From NCBI GenBank assembly GCA_964646255.1, contig CAZYDI010000009.1:1-64000 (forward strand): a stretch of 64,000 nt of DNA. Direction: 5' to 3'. Position 1 is the first letter of the stretch; every line of letters starts with the position of its first letter. Positions 28,731-36,656 of the stretch are shown one piece after another. Source of the DNA: UBA5072 sp964646255. GTDB lineage: Bacteria; Bacteroidota; Bacteroidia; Bacteroidales; UBA10428. A model generated the notes under the pieces. That model made no database searches. It had not been told where the DNA came from and saw only the letters and a list, made by a program, of their open reading frames with translations. Made by a program: the position numbers and the translations under genes.

Positions 28731-30068
28731 ATGGGTTTTGCTGATCATTATCTCACCCTTCAAAAGGGTTTTATCTCCTGCATTGCTGAACCGCCTTCCG
28801 AACAGTTGCGATATGCTGTTGTAATTCCGTCATTTTGCGAGCCCGAACTCACGGTGACACTGGAATCGCTATGGAATTGCACACGACCCGAAGGTGATAC
28901 CGAAGTACTTATTGTCATCAACGCACCGGAAAACGCCGGTGAGGAAGTGATGCTTTCCAACAAAAGCTCCCTGCAAAAAACCATGGAATGGATAAATCAT
29001 CACCATGATTCATCCATGCGTTTTCATGTCCTTGAAAAACTGTCATTGCCTTATCGTGATGCAGGGGTGGGACTTGCCCGTAAAATAGGTATGGACGAAG
29101 CCATTCACCGCTTTAACATGATTGACAAACCGGATGCCTGTATTCTTTCTTTTGATGCCGACAGTTGTTGCGACAGTGACTATTTCACGGCAATTGATGA
29201 GGCATTGCGCCAACATCCCGGTGCTAAAGGATTCACCCTGTATTTTGAACATCCGGTTGAGGGTAATGAATTTGACGAAAGGGTATATGCTGCTATTACC
29301 GAATACGAACTCCATCTTCGCTATGTAAACCGGTTTCTTCGTCATGCAGGCTTCCCTTATGCCCATCACACCGTGGGTTCGTGCTTCGGTGTGCGGGCTG
29401 ATATTTATACCGCCCAGGGAGGCATGAATAAAAGAAAGGGAGGCGAGGACTTTTACTTTTTACACAAGGTTATTCCACTCGGTAACTTTATTGATATCAC
29501 TACCACGCGGGTAGTGCCCTCACCCAGGATTTCAGACCGCGTGCCCTTTGGAACCGGTCCCGTAATAGGCAGATACCTGAATTCAGAAGATCCCGCATTG
29601 AAAACTTACGCACCTGAGTGTTTTCTAGCGTTACAAGATTTATTTGCGCGCATTCCGAAGCTGTTCAAAGCTGGCCGGGATGATATTGCCGGACTGGTGA
29701 ACGAATTGTCTGAATCGTTGAAGGCATTTCTTATGGAGAATCAGGTAGTGGAATCTTTGATGGAAATCAATGCTAACTGTAGTTCACCGGAAACTTTCAG
29801 CAAGAGGTTCTACCGTTGGTTCGATGCCTTCAGGGTGGTCAAGTATCTGAATTACGCCTCGCGTGATTTTTATCCGCAAGTTGCTATAGGAGAAGCAGCC
29901 AGGTTGTTTCTATCAATCACAGGAAATGAAAAACAAGCTGAAAAACACACCAATCTGGAATTGCTGCAGACGTTCAGGAAGATTGAACGGGAAGATAATT
30001 GGATGCTGGACCTGCCTGCGCTGCCGCTCCCTGCCTACCGGCAAGCAGGCCGAAGTGCGACTTACTGA
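28731..30068 (+). CDS. Glycosyltransferase family 2 protein
   Basis: This 445-residue cytosolic GT-A fold protein has YAVVIPSFCEPELTVTLESL at the nucleotide-binding start, a DxD-like motif in ILSFDADSCCDSDYF, and an acceptor region with GGEDFYFLHKV (the ED base). It probably transfers a sugar to an envelope glycan or lipid; donor and acceptor are unknown. It is 12 bases after the ompH-like gene. The last 16 or so residues (PLPAYRQAGRSATY) are encoded by a CTGCCTACCGGCAAGCAGGC repeat element, so the natural C-terminus was probably shorter. Confidence 0.82.
   Translation: MGFADHYLTLQKGFISCIAEPPSEQLRYAVVIPSFCEPELTVTLESLWNCTRPEGDTEVLIVINAPENAGEEVMLSNKSSLQKTMEWINHHHDSSMRFHVLEKLSLPYRDAGVGLARKIGMDEAIHRFNMIDKPDACILSFDADSCCDSDYFTAIDEALRQHPGAKGFTLYFEHPVEGNEFDERVYAAITEYELHLRYVNRFLRHAGFPYAHHTVGSCFGVRADIYTAQGGMNKRKGGEDFYFLHKVIPLGNFIDITTTRVVPSPRISDRVPFGTGPVIGRYLNSEDPALKTYAPECFLALQDLFARIPKLFKAGRDDIAGLVNELSESLKAFLMENQVVESLMEINANCSSPETFSKRFYRWFDAFRVVKYLNYASRDFYPQVAIGEAARLFLSITGNEKQAEKHTNLELLQTFRKIEREDNWMLDLPALPLPAYRQAGRSATY
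30031..30050. repeat. Imperfect palindromic repeat within a gene 3' end
   Basis: CTGCCTACCGGCAAGCAGGC is an imperfect inverted repeat. It encodes PAYRQAG at the end of the GT2 protein. From memory, this element recurs in Bacteroidota genomes, often at gene ends, but I cannot check that here. Confidence 0.55.
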
Positions 30069-30071
30069 CCC

Positions 30072-30125
30072 TGTCTTGGCTTTAAAATCTTGGCTCTTGG
30101 TTCTTGGTTCTTGGTTCTTGGATCT
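30072..30125. repeat. CTTGGTT-type heptad repeat between convergent genes
   Basis: The 60-base gap between the GT2 and DivIC-like genes contains about five copies of TCTTGG(C/T/A) heptads. They resemble the GATCTTN units at 1-540. Confidence 0.75.
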
Positions 30126-30129
30126 ATTC

Positions 30130-30486
30130 CTACTCCTCCACAATCACAAAAATATCCTCATTGTCTTTTTTCATGAGGTATTGCTCGCGGGCAAATTTTT
30201 CGAGGTTTTCGGTATTGGTTTTTAGTTCGTTGATTCGCCTCCTGTCCTCTTCAATCTTTTGCAAATAATACTCCTTCTCCTGGATCAACTCGTTATACTC
30301 ACTTGTACTTTTACGGCGCTCAGCCAGGTTATTCTGATCAAACAGCAAAAGCCACACAAAAAAAGCAAGTGCGGTGAGTACATATTTATTTCGCAAAGCC
30401 TTGCCAATACGTGTGTTTTGGGACTGCTCCCACTTTTCCTGCACGGCTTTCTTAATTCTTACGATATATCGTAAAATCCTGATCAT
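30130..30486 (-). CDS. Septum formation initiator family protein (FtsB/DivIC-like)
   Basis: This 118-residue bitopic protein has a cytoplasmic N-terminus, one transmembrane segment (YVLTALAFFVWLLLF, about 35-49), and a periplasmic coiled coil (NELIQEKEYYLQKIEEDRRR). It ends in the conserved FAREQYLMKKDNEDIF, characteristic of FtsB/DivIC. These proteins join FtsL and FtsQ in the divisome and control septal peptidoglycan synthesis. It converges on the GT2 gene across a repeat-filled gap. Confidence 0.9.
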   Translation of the reverse strand: MIRILRYIVRIKKAVQEKWEQSQNTRIGKALRNKYVLTALAFFVWLLLFDQNNLAERRKSTSEYNELIQEKEYYLQKIEEDRRRINELKTNTENLEKFAREQYLMKKDNEDIFVIVEE

Positions 30487-30670
30487 GTTAATATTCTGCG
30501 ATTCAAAATTACAAAACTCCGCTATGATTTTCGTCTGGGCCCTCTGGTTTTTATCAACACCATGGTTGTATTCGATTCACTTCAATGGTTGAACTTAATT
30601 CATGAGAAATATCACTATCTCACTGGTACAATGAGTAATAATTGTCATGGTTTTACCATTTGTGCTTTCT

Positions 30671-30690
30671 TAACTTTGTAAAAAAAGGAG
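30671..30690 (+). promoter_or_regulatory. pruA -7 element and strong ribosome binding site
   Basis: TAACTTTG (30671-30678) matches the TAnnTTTG -7 consensus, and AAAAGGAG (30683-30690) is a good Shine-Dalgarno 8 bases before the ATG at 30699. Strong SD sites are rare in this window, and this one decides the start. The promoter is so close that the leader would be only about 15 nt. Confidence 0.55.
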
Positions 30691-30698
30691 ATTCAGCC

Positions 30699-32333
30699 AT
30701 GTTAGCAAGCGGATTTTTTAATGTGCCGGAGCCCCATAATGAGCCTGTTCTGAGCTATGCTCCAGGAACCAGAGAACGGGAAGAGTTAAAGAAACAACTC
30801 AGGGATTTTCGTGAAAACCCCATAGAAATACCCATGTTTATTGGCGGTAAAAATACCGAAACTGGTGATCTCATCAGCATACACCCACCCCATGATCATC
30901 AGCACCTGTTGGGAACATACCACCAGGGAAGCGAAAAGGAGGTAAGGATGGCCATTGATGCAGCACTCAAAGCACGTGAAGAATGGGCATCGCTGCCATG
31001 GGAACAAAGGGCTGCTGTATTTTTGAAAGCAGCCGACCTTTTATCAGGCCCTTACAGGCTTAAAATTAATGCAGCTACCATGCTGGGGCAAAGCAAAAAT
31101 ATTTTCCAGGCCGAAATTGATGCTGCCTGTGAACTTACCGATTTCCTGCGGTTCAATGTAAAATTCATGACCGATATATATAAGTTCCAGCCTCAGTCGC
31201 CTCCGGGTGTTTGGAACCGAATGGAATGGCGACCCCTCGAAGGTTTTGTTTTTGCCCTTACACCTTTTAATTTTACCTCTATTGCCGGTAATCTTCCAAC
31301 AGCACCGGCAATTCTGGGGAATGTGGTTGTATGGAAACCTTCAAAAGCACAGGTATATTCCGCTAAAGTCATTATGGATGTTCTGAGGGAAGCCGGATTA
31401 CCGGATGGTGTCATTAATATGGTGTTTGCTTCAGGTCCTGTGGTAAGTAAGGTAATACTTTCTCACCCTTCATTTGCGGGACTTCATTACACAGGTTCAA
31501 CAGAAGTATTTCAGTCGATATGGAAGACAATCGGCAACAACATTCACGCCTACCATTCCTATCCGCGCATAGTTGGTGAAACAGGCGGAAAAGATTTTGT
31601 CATGGTGCATGAATCTGCCGATCCGCGACAGGTTGTTACGGCGATATCCAGGGGTGCCTTTGAGTACCAGGGTCAAAAATGTTCAGCTGTATCAAGGGTT
31701 TACATACCCAATACACTTTGGCCGCAGATAAAACCGATGTTGTTGTCCGACCTTGGCTCCTTCACCATGGGCGGTCCCGAAGACTTTACCAATTTCATCA
31801 ATGCGGTAATAGACGAAGGTTCTTTTACCAAGCTTAAGAAAGTCATCGACCGCGTTAAAAGGGAAAAGCAGGCAAAGATTATTTCGGGCGGCAAAACATA
31901 TAAAGGCACCGGCTTTTTTATAGAACCTACAGTGGTGCAAACCGATGACCCGATGTATTTTGCCATGCAGGAGGAATTTTTCGGTCCTATCCTTACCATT
32001 TATGTATACCAGGCAAAACGCTTTACTGAAACCCTCGAGATTTGCAACCGGACTTCCATTTATGCCTTAACCGGTTCCATATTTGCAAGGGATCGCGAAA
32101 TCATTGAGCAGGCGTCAAAAGCGCTGATCAATGCGGCCGGTAATTTCTATGTTAATGACAAGCCTACCGGAGCCGTTGTAGGCCAACAGCCTTTTGGGGG
32201 AAGCAGGGGATCAGGTACCAATGATAAAGCAGGCTCGGCAATTAACCTCATGCGGTGGTTGTCACCACGCTCTATAAAGGAAACTTTCCTGCCGGCAGAT
32301 GATTACCGGTATCCGTTTATGATTGAGAGATAA
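30699..32333 (+). CDS. pruA: L-glutamate gamma-semialdehyde dehydrogenase (P5C dehydrogenase)
   Basis: This 544-residue ALDH4-type enzyme oxidises glutamate semialdehyde (from P5C) to glutamate with NAD+, the second step of proline catabolism. Motifs: FALTPFNFTSIAGNL (nucleotide fold), GETGGKD with the catalytic-Glu loop, YQGQKCSAVSR with the catalytic Cys, and EEFFGPILTIYVY near the end. An SD and the usual family N-terminus (LASGFFNVPEPHNEPVLSY) place the start at 30699. The partner proline dehydrogenase lies at 14508-15425. An assembly gap begins 8 bases after the stop. Confidence 0.93.
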   Translation: MLASGFFNVPEPHNEPVLSYAPGTREREELKKQLRDFRENPIEIPMFIGGKNTETGDLISIHPPHDHQHLLGTYHQGSEKEVRMAIDAALKAREEWASLPWEQRAAVFLKAADLLSGPYRLKINAATMLGQSKNIFQAEIDAACELTDFLRFNVKFMTDIYKFQPQSPPGVWNRMEWRPLEGFVFALTPFNFTSIAGNLPTAPAILGNVVVWKPSKAQVYSAKVIMDVLREAGLPDGVINMVFASGPVVSKVILSHPSFAGLHYTGSTEVFQSIWKTIGNNIHAYHSYPRIVGETGGKDFVMVHESADPRQVVTAISRGAFEYQGQKCSAVSRVYIPNTLWPQIKPMLLSDLGSFTMGGPEDFTNFINAVIDEGSFTKLKKVIDRVKREKQAKIISGGKTYKGTGFFIEPTVVQTDDPMYFAMQEEFFGPILTIYVYQAKRFTETLEICNRTSIYALTGSIFARDREIIEQASKALINAAGNFYVNDKPTGAVVGQQPFGGSRGSGTNDKAGSAINLMRWLSPRSIKETFLPADDYRYPFMIER

Positions 32334-32340
32334 GGAGAGC

Positions 32341-32440
32341 NNNNNNNNNNNNNNNNNNNNNNNNNNNNNNNNNNNNNNNNNNNNNNNNNNNNNNNNNNNN
32401 NNNNNNNNNNNNNNNNNNNNNNNNNNNNNNNNNNNNNNNN
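32341..32440. other. Assembly gap (100 N)
   Basis: Exactly 100 unknown bases, the usual placeholder for a scaffold join of unknown length. The right flank is a 9-base tandem repeat, which probably caused the break. Confidence 0.97.
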
Positions 32441-32580
32441 TTGAAACAATTGAAACAATTGAAACAATTGAAACAATTGAAACAATTGAAACAATTGAAA
32501 CAATTGAAACAATATGAAACTACTGAAACAACATGAAACAACATGAAACTACTATAACAATATAAAACTACTGAAACAAT
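32441..32580. repeat. TTGAAACAA 9-base tandem repeat, degenerating rightward
   Basis: About eight exact TTGAAACAA units run to about 32512, then looser TGAAAC-containing units (ACTGAAACAACATGAAACAAC) run on to 32580. This borders the gap on one side and the murF stop region on the other. The TGAAAC motif recurs at 56040-56095. Together with the gap it fills the non-coding stretch 32334-32597. Confidence 0.9.
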
Positions 32581-32597
32581 AACCGCTGATTCATCCA

Positions 32598-33887
32598 CTA
32601 CAAATCCTCCAGGACCTTCTCCAGCTGGTTGCTTCGGGAGCCTTTTACAAGTATGGTATATCCGGTTAAAGGTTGCACACACAAGGTTCTTTTCAGATCT
32701 TCCACGGTAAGTGAATGATTATAACCAGCCTTTACCGCAGTTCTTTCAAACGCTTTGCCAACACACATAACATTGCTGATGCTGTTCTCCTTCAGCAGAG
32801 CAATAATTTCTTCATGCTCTGCGTCCGACGATTCACCAACTTCACGCATTTCGCCAAGAATTAGCATTTTTTTCCCTGACTGAATTTTCAGAAATTCATG
32901 AATGGCAGCTGCCATGCTCGACGGATTAGCATTGTACGCATCCATATAAACCGTATTTCTTGAAGTTTTTATTAACTGCGACCGGTTGTTACTTGGATGG
33001 TATGACCTGATGGCCCGCTGAATACCCTGGGGATGAATGCCAAATTGCAAACCAACCGTGCAGGCGGCAAGCACATTCTCAATATTGTAGCTCCCCATAA
33101 GGTTGGTCTCAATTTCCATTTCAAGCTTGCCATTACCTGCAATAATGTGAAGGAAGGGATTGTTGCTTTCCTCGATTGCATGAAAGCTTTTGGGTCCGTT
33201 ATAAGGCACCACCTGCAGATATCCGGGCGGAACAAGCGGGGGCAGATAAGGATTACCCTCGTTAAGCAGAATGGTTTTATGTTTAATGACCAAATGGTTG
33301 AATAGTTCACCTTTGCCCCTGGCAACCCCTTCGATACCCCCAAAGCCTTCCAGATGCGCTTTGCCTACATTGGTGATCAATCCGATATCGGGATTGGCAA
33401 TTTCACACAATGCCCGTATCTCGCCATGATGGTTGGCGCCCATTTCGATAATCCCCACTTCATGCTCGCTTCCCAGGGAGAGCAGCGTAAGCGGAACGCC
33501 TATATGGTTGTTGAGATTGCCTGCGGTTGCAAGCACGTTAAATTTTTCTGAAAGTACCGCCTTGCAAAGTTCCTTCGTGGTTGTTTTGCCATTTGAACCG
33601 GTTATGGCAAGAATGGTAATTCCGAGATGTTTCCGGTGATGATGCGCCAGCTGCTGCAAAGTGGACAGTACATTGCCCACGCGGAAATACTTTTCGTTAT
33701 CCCGGGGCTGATCTTCGTCAATTACTGCTGCAATGGCCCCTTTATTTATGGCTTCTGCAGCAAAAAGGTTACCATTGAAGTTCTCCCCTTTCAGGGCAAA
33801 AAATATGCAACCTGGTGTTATGTTTCTTGAATCGGTTGATATCAACCGGCTTTTGAGGTATAAACTATACAGCCTTCTTATATCCAT
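32598..33887 (-). CDS. murF: UDP-N-acetylmuramoyl-tripeptide--D-alanyl-D-alanine ligase
   Basis: This 429-residue cytosolic Mur ligase adds D-Ala-D-Ala to the UDP-MurNAc-tripeptide, the last cytoplasmic precursor step. Domains: an N-terminal MurF-type UDP-binding domain with DSRNITPGCIFFALKGENFNG, an ATP-binding domain with AITGSNGKTTTKEL, and a C-terminal domain with YNANPSSM. Length is typical. It is separated from the upstream gldJ gene by a terminator and has its own -7-like element, so it is probably transcribed alone. Confidence 0.95.
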   Translation of the reverse strand: MDIRRLYSLYLKSRLISTDSRNITPGCIFFALKGENFNGNLFAAEAINKGAIAAVIDEDQPRDNEKYFRVGNVLSTLQQLAHHHRKHLGITILAITGSNGKTTTKELCKAVLSEKFNVLATAGNLNNHIGVPLTLLSLGSEHEVGIIEMGANHHGEIRALCEIANPDIGLITNVGKAHLEGFGGIEGVARGKGELFNHLVIKHKTILLNEGNPYLPPLVPPGYLQVVPYNGPKSFHAIEESNNPFLHIIAGNGKLEMEIETNLMGSYNIENVLAACTVGLQFGIHPQGIQRAIRSYHPSNNRSQLIKTSRNTVYMDAYNANPSSMAAAIHEFLKIQSGKKMLILGEMREVGESSDAEHEEIIALLKENSISNVMCVGKAFERTAVKAGYNHSLTVEDLKRTLCVQPLTGYTILVKGSRSNQLEKVLEDL

Positions 33888-33893
33888 ATTTTA

Positions 33894-33901
33894 CAAATAT
33901 A
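33894..33901 (-). promoter_or_regulatory. murF -7 element TATATTTG almost touching the start codon
   Basis: Read on the minus strand this is TATATTTG, a match to the TAnnTTTG consensus, ending 6 bases before the murF ATG at 33887. If it is used, transcription would begin at or within a few bases of the start codon. No -33 TTTG is evident at 19-21 bases. Confidence 0.4.
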
Positions 33902-33904
33902 TCC

Positions 33905-33940
33905 CAAAAAGAGACCCCACTCGTTTAAAAGCGGGGTCTC
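33905..33940 (-). terminator. Rho-independent terminator after gldJ
   Basis: GAGACCCC (33911-33918) and GGGGTCTC (33933-33940) form a perfect 8-bp stem. On the minus strand it is followed by TTTTT. It lies 24-60 bases after the gldJ stop and blocks read-through into murF. Confidence 0.88.
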
Positions 33941-33964
33941 CATATATTTCAGATTATTATCTTA

Positions 33965-35464
33965 TTACTTTCTTTTGCCTACGGCTGAACTACCCACGCG
34001 AATCATTGCGCAGCGGAAGCCCAGGTCATCACGCGATCCTTCTTCATCAAGGTAGCGACGGGTACCAGGACTTAACCAATATGCCCGGTCACGCCATGAA
34101 CCTCCTTTATATACCCTTGATTTATCGGTAATGAGTGAAGATTCATAACCCGGTGTCTGTGAATACATGCGGTTGGAATTGGATGACTGGTTTCTGGAAT
34201 CCGCTGTCCATGAAGTACCATCAATAACGCTTGATTCATAGTCTCCATCCTTATAATTCTTGTAATATGCTTTCTTGTAGTTCCAGCGGTTAATGGCTTC
34301 CTCTTCGGTTACGTCCCTGTAGCGAAGTCTTCCGAGACTGTCTTTTTCAGCTACATTGCCTTCTTCATCAGTTTCGAGTGTCTGGAATACATTACCACGG
34401 AAGGGGTTGAATTCATCCACATCGGTGGATGTCATCGGACGATATACGTCGAGCACCCATTCATTAACATTTCCTGCCATGCAATACAGGCCAAAGTCAT
34501 TGGGCCAGAATGATTCCACAGGTCCCGGTATGCTTGCATTGTCATTGAGGTTCCCGGCAGTTCCCATCATGTCACCACGACCACGAACAAAGTTGGCACG
34601 CATATCACCGCGGTCGGACTTCGCATCATTTCTTACATTGTGGCCATCCCAGGGATATATTCTGCGTTCATAAACCCTTTCTTCATAAGTGTTGCCAATA
34701 AGCGCGAGCGCTGCATATTCCCATTCAGCCTCGGTTGGCAGCCTGTATTTTGGAAGCAATATTCCGTCTTCTACCTTCACCCTTCTGAATTCCTGGTTGG
34801 GATCAAGGCTTCTTAAATTCTGGTTAACCAGTCCTTCATACTGACCGGCAAGGTATGCTTCGGTATTGAAATTTTCCTTTTCCAATTGGTTGGGATCCGG
34901 TTTAAGGATGCCTTCACGGATTAAGATACCTTCGTTAACCCTATCGGTACGCCAGGAGCAGTAATCACTTGCCTGCAACCAGCTTACACCAACAACTGGA
35001 TAGTCGTTATAGGAAGGATGCCTGAAATAATATTGCACATAAGGTTCGTTGTATGCCATCGGCCTTCTCCAAACAAGTGTATCCGGTAATGCCCTTTTAT
35101 AAACGAGGGGATAATCAACAAATACCCTGCTTATCCAATGAAGATATTCACGGTAGTCAACATTCCGCACTTCAGTTTGGTCCATGTAGAATGAACTGAC
35201 GGTTACCCTCCTTGGAGCATTGTTCCAGTCATAGGTAACATCCTGTTCCACACGGCCCATTGAAAAAGTACCTCCTTCAATTAGCACCAAGCCCGGACCG
35301 GTTTCCTGTTCGCTTCCGCTTATGACTTCAAATCCACCATTCTCAGGCTCATTATATTCCCATCCGGTAGTAGAGGACATTCCTCCTCCACCCCTCTTGG
35401 AACAGGCAGAGAATAATACCGCTAAAGCGGTAACAGCCAGAAATGCAGAAAACTTAACTTTCAT
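33965..35464 (-). CDS. gldJ: GldJ-type gliding motility/T9SS lipoprotein
   Basis: This 499-residue lipoprotein (lipobox ending VLFSAC) has a formylglycine-generating-enzyme-like (FGE-sulfatase) fold: GTFSMG, TEVRNVDYREYL, VVGVSW, YRLPTEAEWEYAA, GLYCMAGNVNEWV, YKGGSWRD. The EYL-W-RVF and AYNEPYVQYYFRHPSYNDYP segments fit GldJ better than GldK. Its location beside porU and porV matches the F. johnsoniae arrangement as I recall it. GldJ is an outer-membrane lipoprotein needed for T9SS and gliding protein stability. I use the ATG at 35464; a TTG seven codons upstream is unlikely. PorK/GldK is the alternative name. Confidence 0.82.
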   Translation of the reverse strand: MKVKFSAFLAVTALAVLFSACSKRGGGGMSSTTGWEYNEPENGGFEVISGSEQETGPGLVLIEGGTFSMGRVEQDVTYDWNNAPRRVTVSSFYMDQTEVRNVDYREYLHWISRVFVDYPLVYKRALPDTLVWRRPMAYNEPYVQYYFRHPSYNDYPVVGVSWLQASDYCSWRTDRVNEGILIREGILKPDPNQLEKENFNTEAYLAGQYEGLVNQNLRSLDPNQEFRRVKVEDGILLPKYRLPTEAEWEYAALALIGNTYEERVYERRIYPWDGHNVRNDAKSDRGDMRANFVRGRGDMMGTAGNLNDNASIPGPVESFWPNDFGLYCMAGNVNEWVLDVYRPMTSTDVDEFNPFRGNVFQTLETDEEGNVAEKDSLGRLRYRDVTEEEAINRWNYKKAYYKNYKDGDYESSVIDGTSWTADSRNQSSNSNRMYSQTPGYESSLITDKSRVYKGGSWRDRAYWLSPGTRRYLDEEGSRDDLGFRCAMIRVGSSAVGKRK

Positions 35465-35528
35465 TGCTTTTGTTTTTATAATCAAAAATATAAAATTATT
35501 TATTATCTCTTTTACTTATTATCAACTG

Positions 35529-36515
35529 TTAATAGGCCGGACATTCACTTTTTCGGAATCTTTTAACTTTATGCACATCATTATACTCAAAGCGGTATAA
35601 AAAGGTTACTTCATGTGCAGCCATTTTTGTTGACAAAAAGCTAATTTTTTTGAGATTAACGTCATAATGATACGTGATATTGTATTTCTGCCACGAAAAT
35701 CCTGCAGAAACGATCAGCGCATCAAAACTAAATGCCAGGTTCTGCCGAAGCCAGGCGCCCAGACGGAATCCGGAAAGCATGCTTACCATCGATCCATACA
35801 TGAGTTCATTATTGTCCTGCTGATGCGAAAAAAATGCAGCCGGTTCAACGGTAAAATCTTTATTGCGGTCATTGCCGCCTATCCGGCCACTCACAAAAGC
35901 AGTATATTTCAATGGAAGCCTCGAATCCGTCACTGTATTACGGGTATCAGCCGGCCTGGTTAAATGAGCCGCAGATACACCAAACAATAAAGCATTGTTA
36001 TACCGTGCTATCATTCCAATGGAAAAATCAGGATAACTCCGGCTGTAATTATCATACACCACCGTGCCATATCCATACCCAAGGTCATTAAGCAAATCGG
36101 AGCGAAATACCAGTTCATCCGCGTTGAATTGTTTCATCACCCATGACGCACTTAGCCCCGTTCCCACCTGCCAGTTGCGATTAAGCTTAATCAGGTAGCC
36201 ATACAGCAGGTTGGCACTGGTTAGGTTTATCACTCCGCTGCCCTGCATGTCATTGGTTATGCTTATTCCAATACCGCTGCTGAGTGACCGGACCGGCATA
36301 ACAAATTCAGCTCCATAGGTTACAAATGTGGCAGGTATGCCGGGCCACTGATTGCGATATGTTATCCCAATTTCAGGTGATTCAGGCATAGCAGCATATG
36401 CAGGGTTTATATACACCATGTTCTGCATAAAACCCGAAAAATGATAGTCCTGTGCAATTAAAACACTGCATACAACTAAAAAAAAACTTATACCTGTGGT
36501 TCTTTTACTGGTCAC
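35529..36515 (-). CDS. PorP/SprF family outer-membrane protein (second copy)
   Basis: This 328-residue protein has a signal ending in VLIAQ and the PorP/SprF opening DYHFSGFMQNMVYINPAYAAM, with ITYRNQWPGIPATFVTYG and barrel-like strands after it. It starts with GTG, since no in-frame ATG lies before the signal peptide. It is 64 bases upstream of gldJ on the same strand and divergent from porU, so it is probably the core-locus PorP rather than a substrate-specific SprF. No type B substrate lies next to it. It ends with a Cys-containing tail (ECPAY). Confidence 0.88.
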   Translation of the reverse strand: MTSKRTTGISFFLVVCSVLIAQDYHFSGFMQNMVYINPAYAAMPESPEIGITYRNQWPGIPATFVTYGAEFVMPVRSLSSGIGISITNDMQGSGVINLTSANLLYGYLIKLNRNWQVGTGLSASWVMKQFNADELVFRSDLLNDLGYGYGTVVYDNYSRSYPDFSIGMIARYNNALLFGVSAAHLTRPADTRNTVTDSRLPLKYTAFVSGRIGGNDRNKDFTVEPAAFFSHQQDNNELMYGSMVSMLSGFRLGAWLRQNLAFSFDALIVSAGFSWQKYNITYHYDVNLKKISFLSTKMAAHEVTFLYRFEYNDVHKVKRFRKSECPAY

Positions 36516-36585
36516 CTGCGTTAATTAAGCGGTTGTAAAACTATAATAAACTTTTTTTGTTTAAAGCTTTATTTAATAATAATTG

Positions 36586-36593
36586 TATTTTTG
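36586..36593 (+). promoter_or_regulatory. -7-like element TATTTTTG before porU
   Basis: TATTTTTG fits TAnnTTTG and lies 63 bases before the porU start. A TTTG at 36556-36559 is 26 bases upstream, longer than the usual 19-21 spacing. Confidence 0.35.
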
Positions 36594-36656
36594 AAACGTT
36601 CAATAAGCCTGAATATTTCTTAATTGCTGATTATTTTTGGTAAGGTTGGATTGTTA

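Noticed and set aside
32441..32580. CRISPR array or direct-repeat origin
   Set aside because: Nine-base units run head to tail without spacers, no DnaA box or replication gene is nearby, and the tract borders an assembly gap.
32303..32682. Protein-coding frames reading through the N gap and the repeat (ETIETI or FQLFQL polymers)
   Set aside because: They are translations of the nine-base repeat and unknown bases, with no start context.
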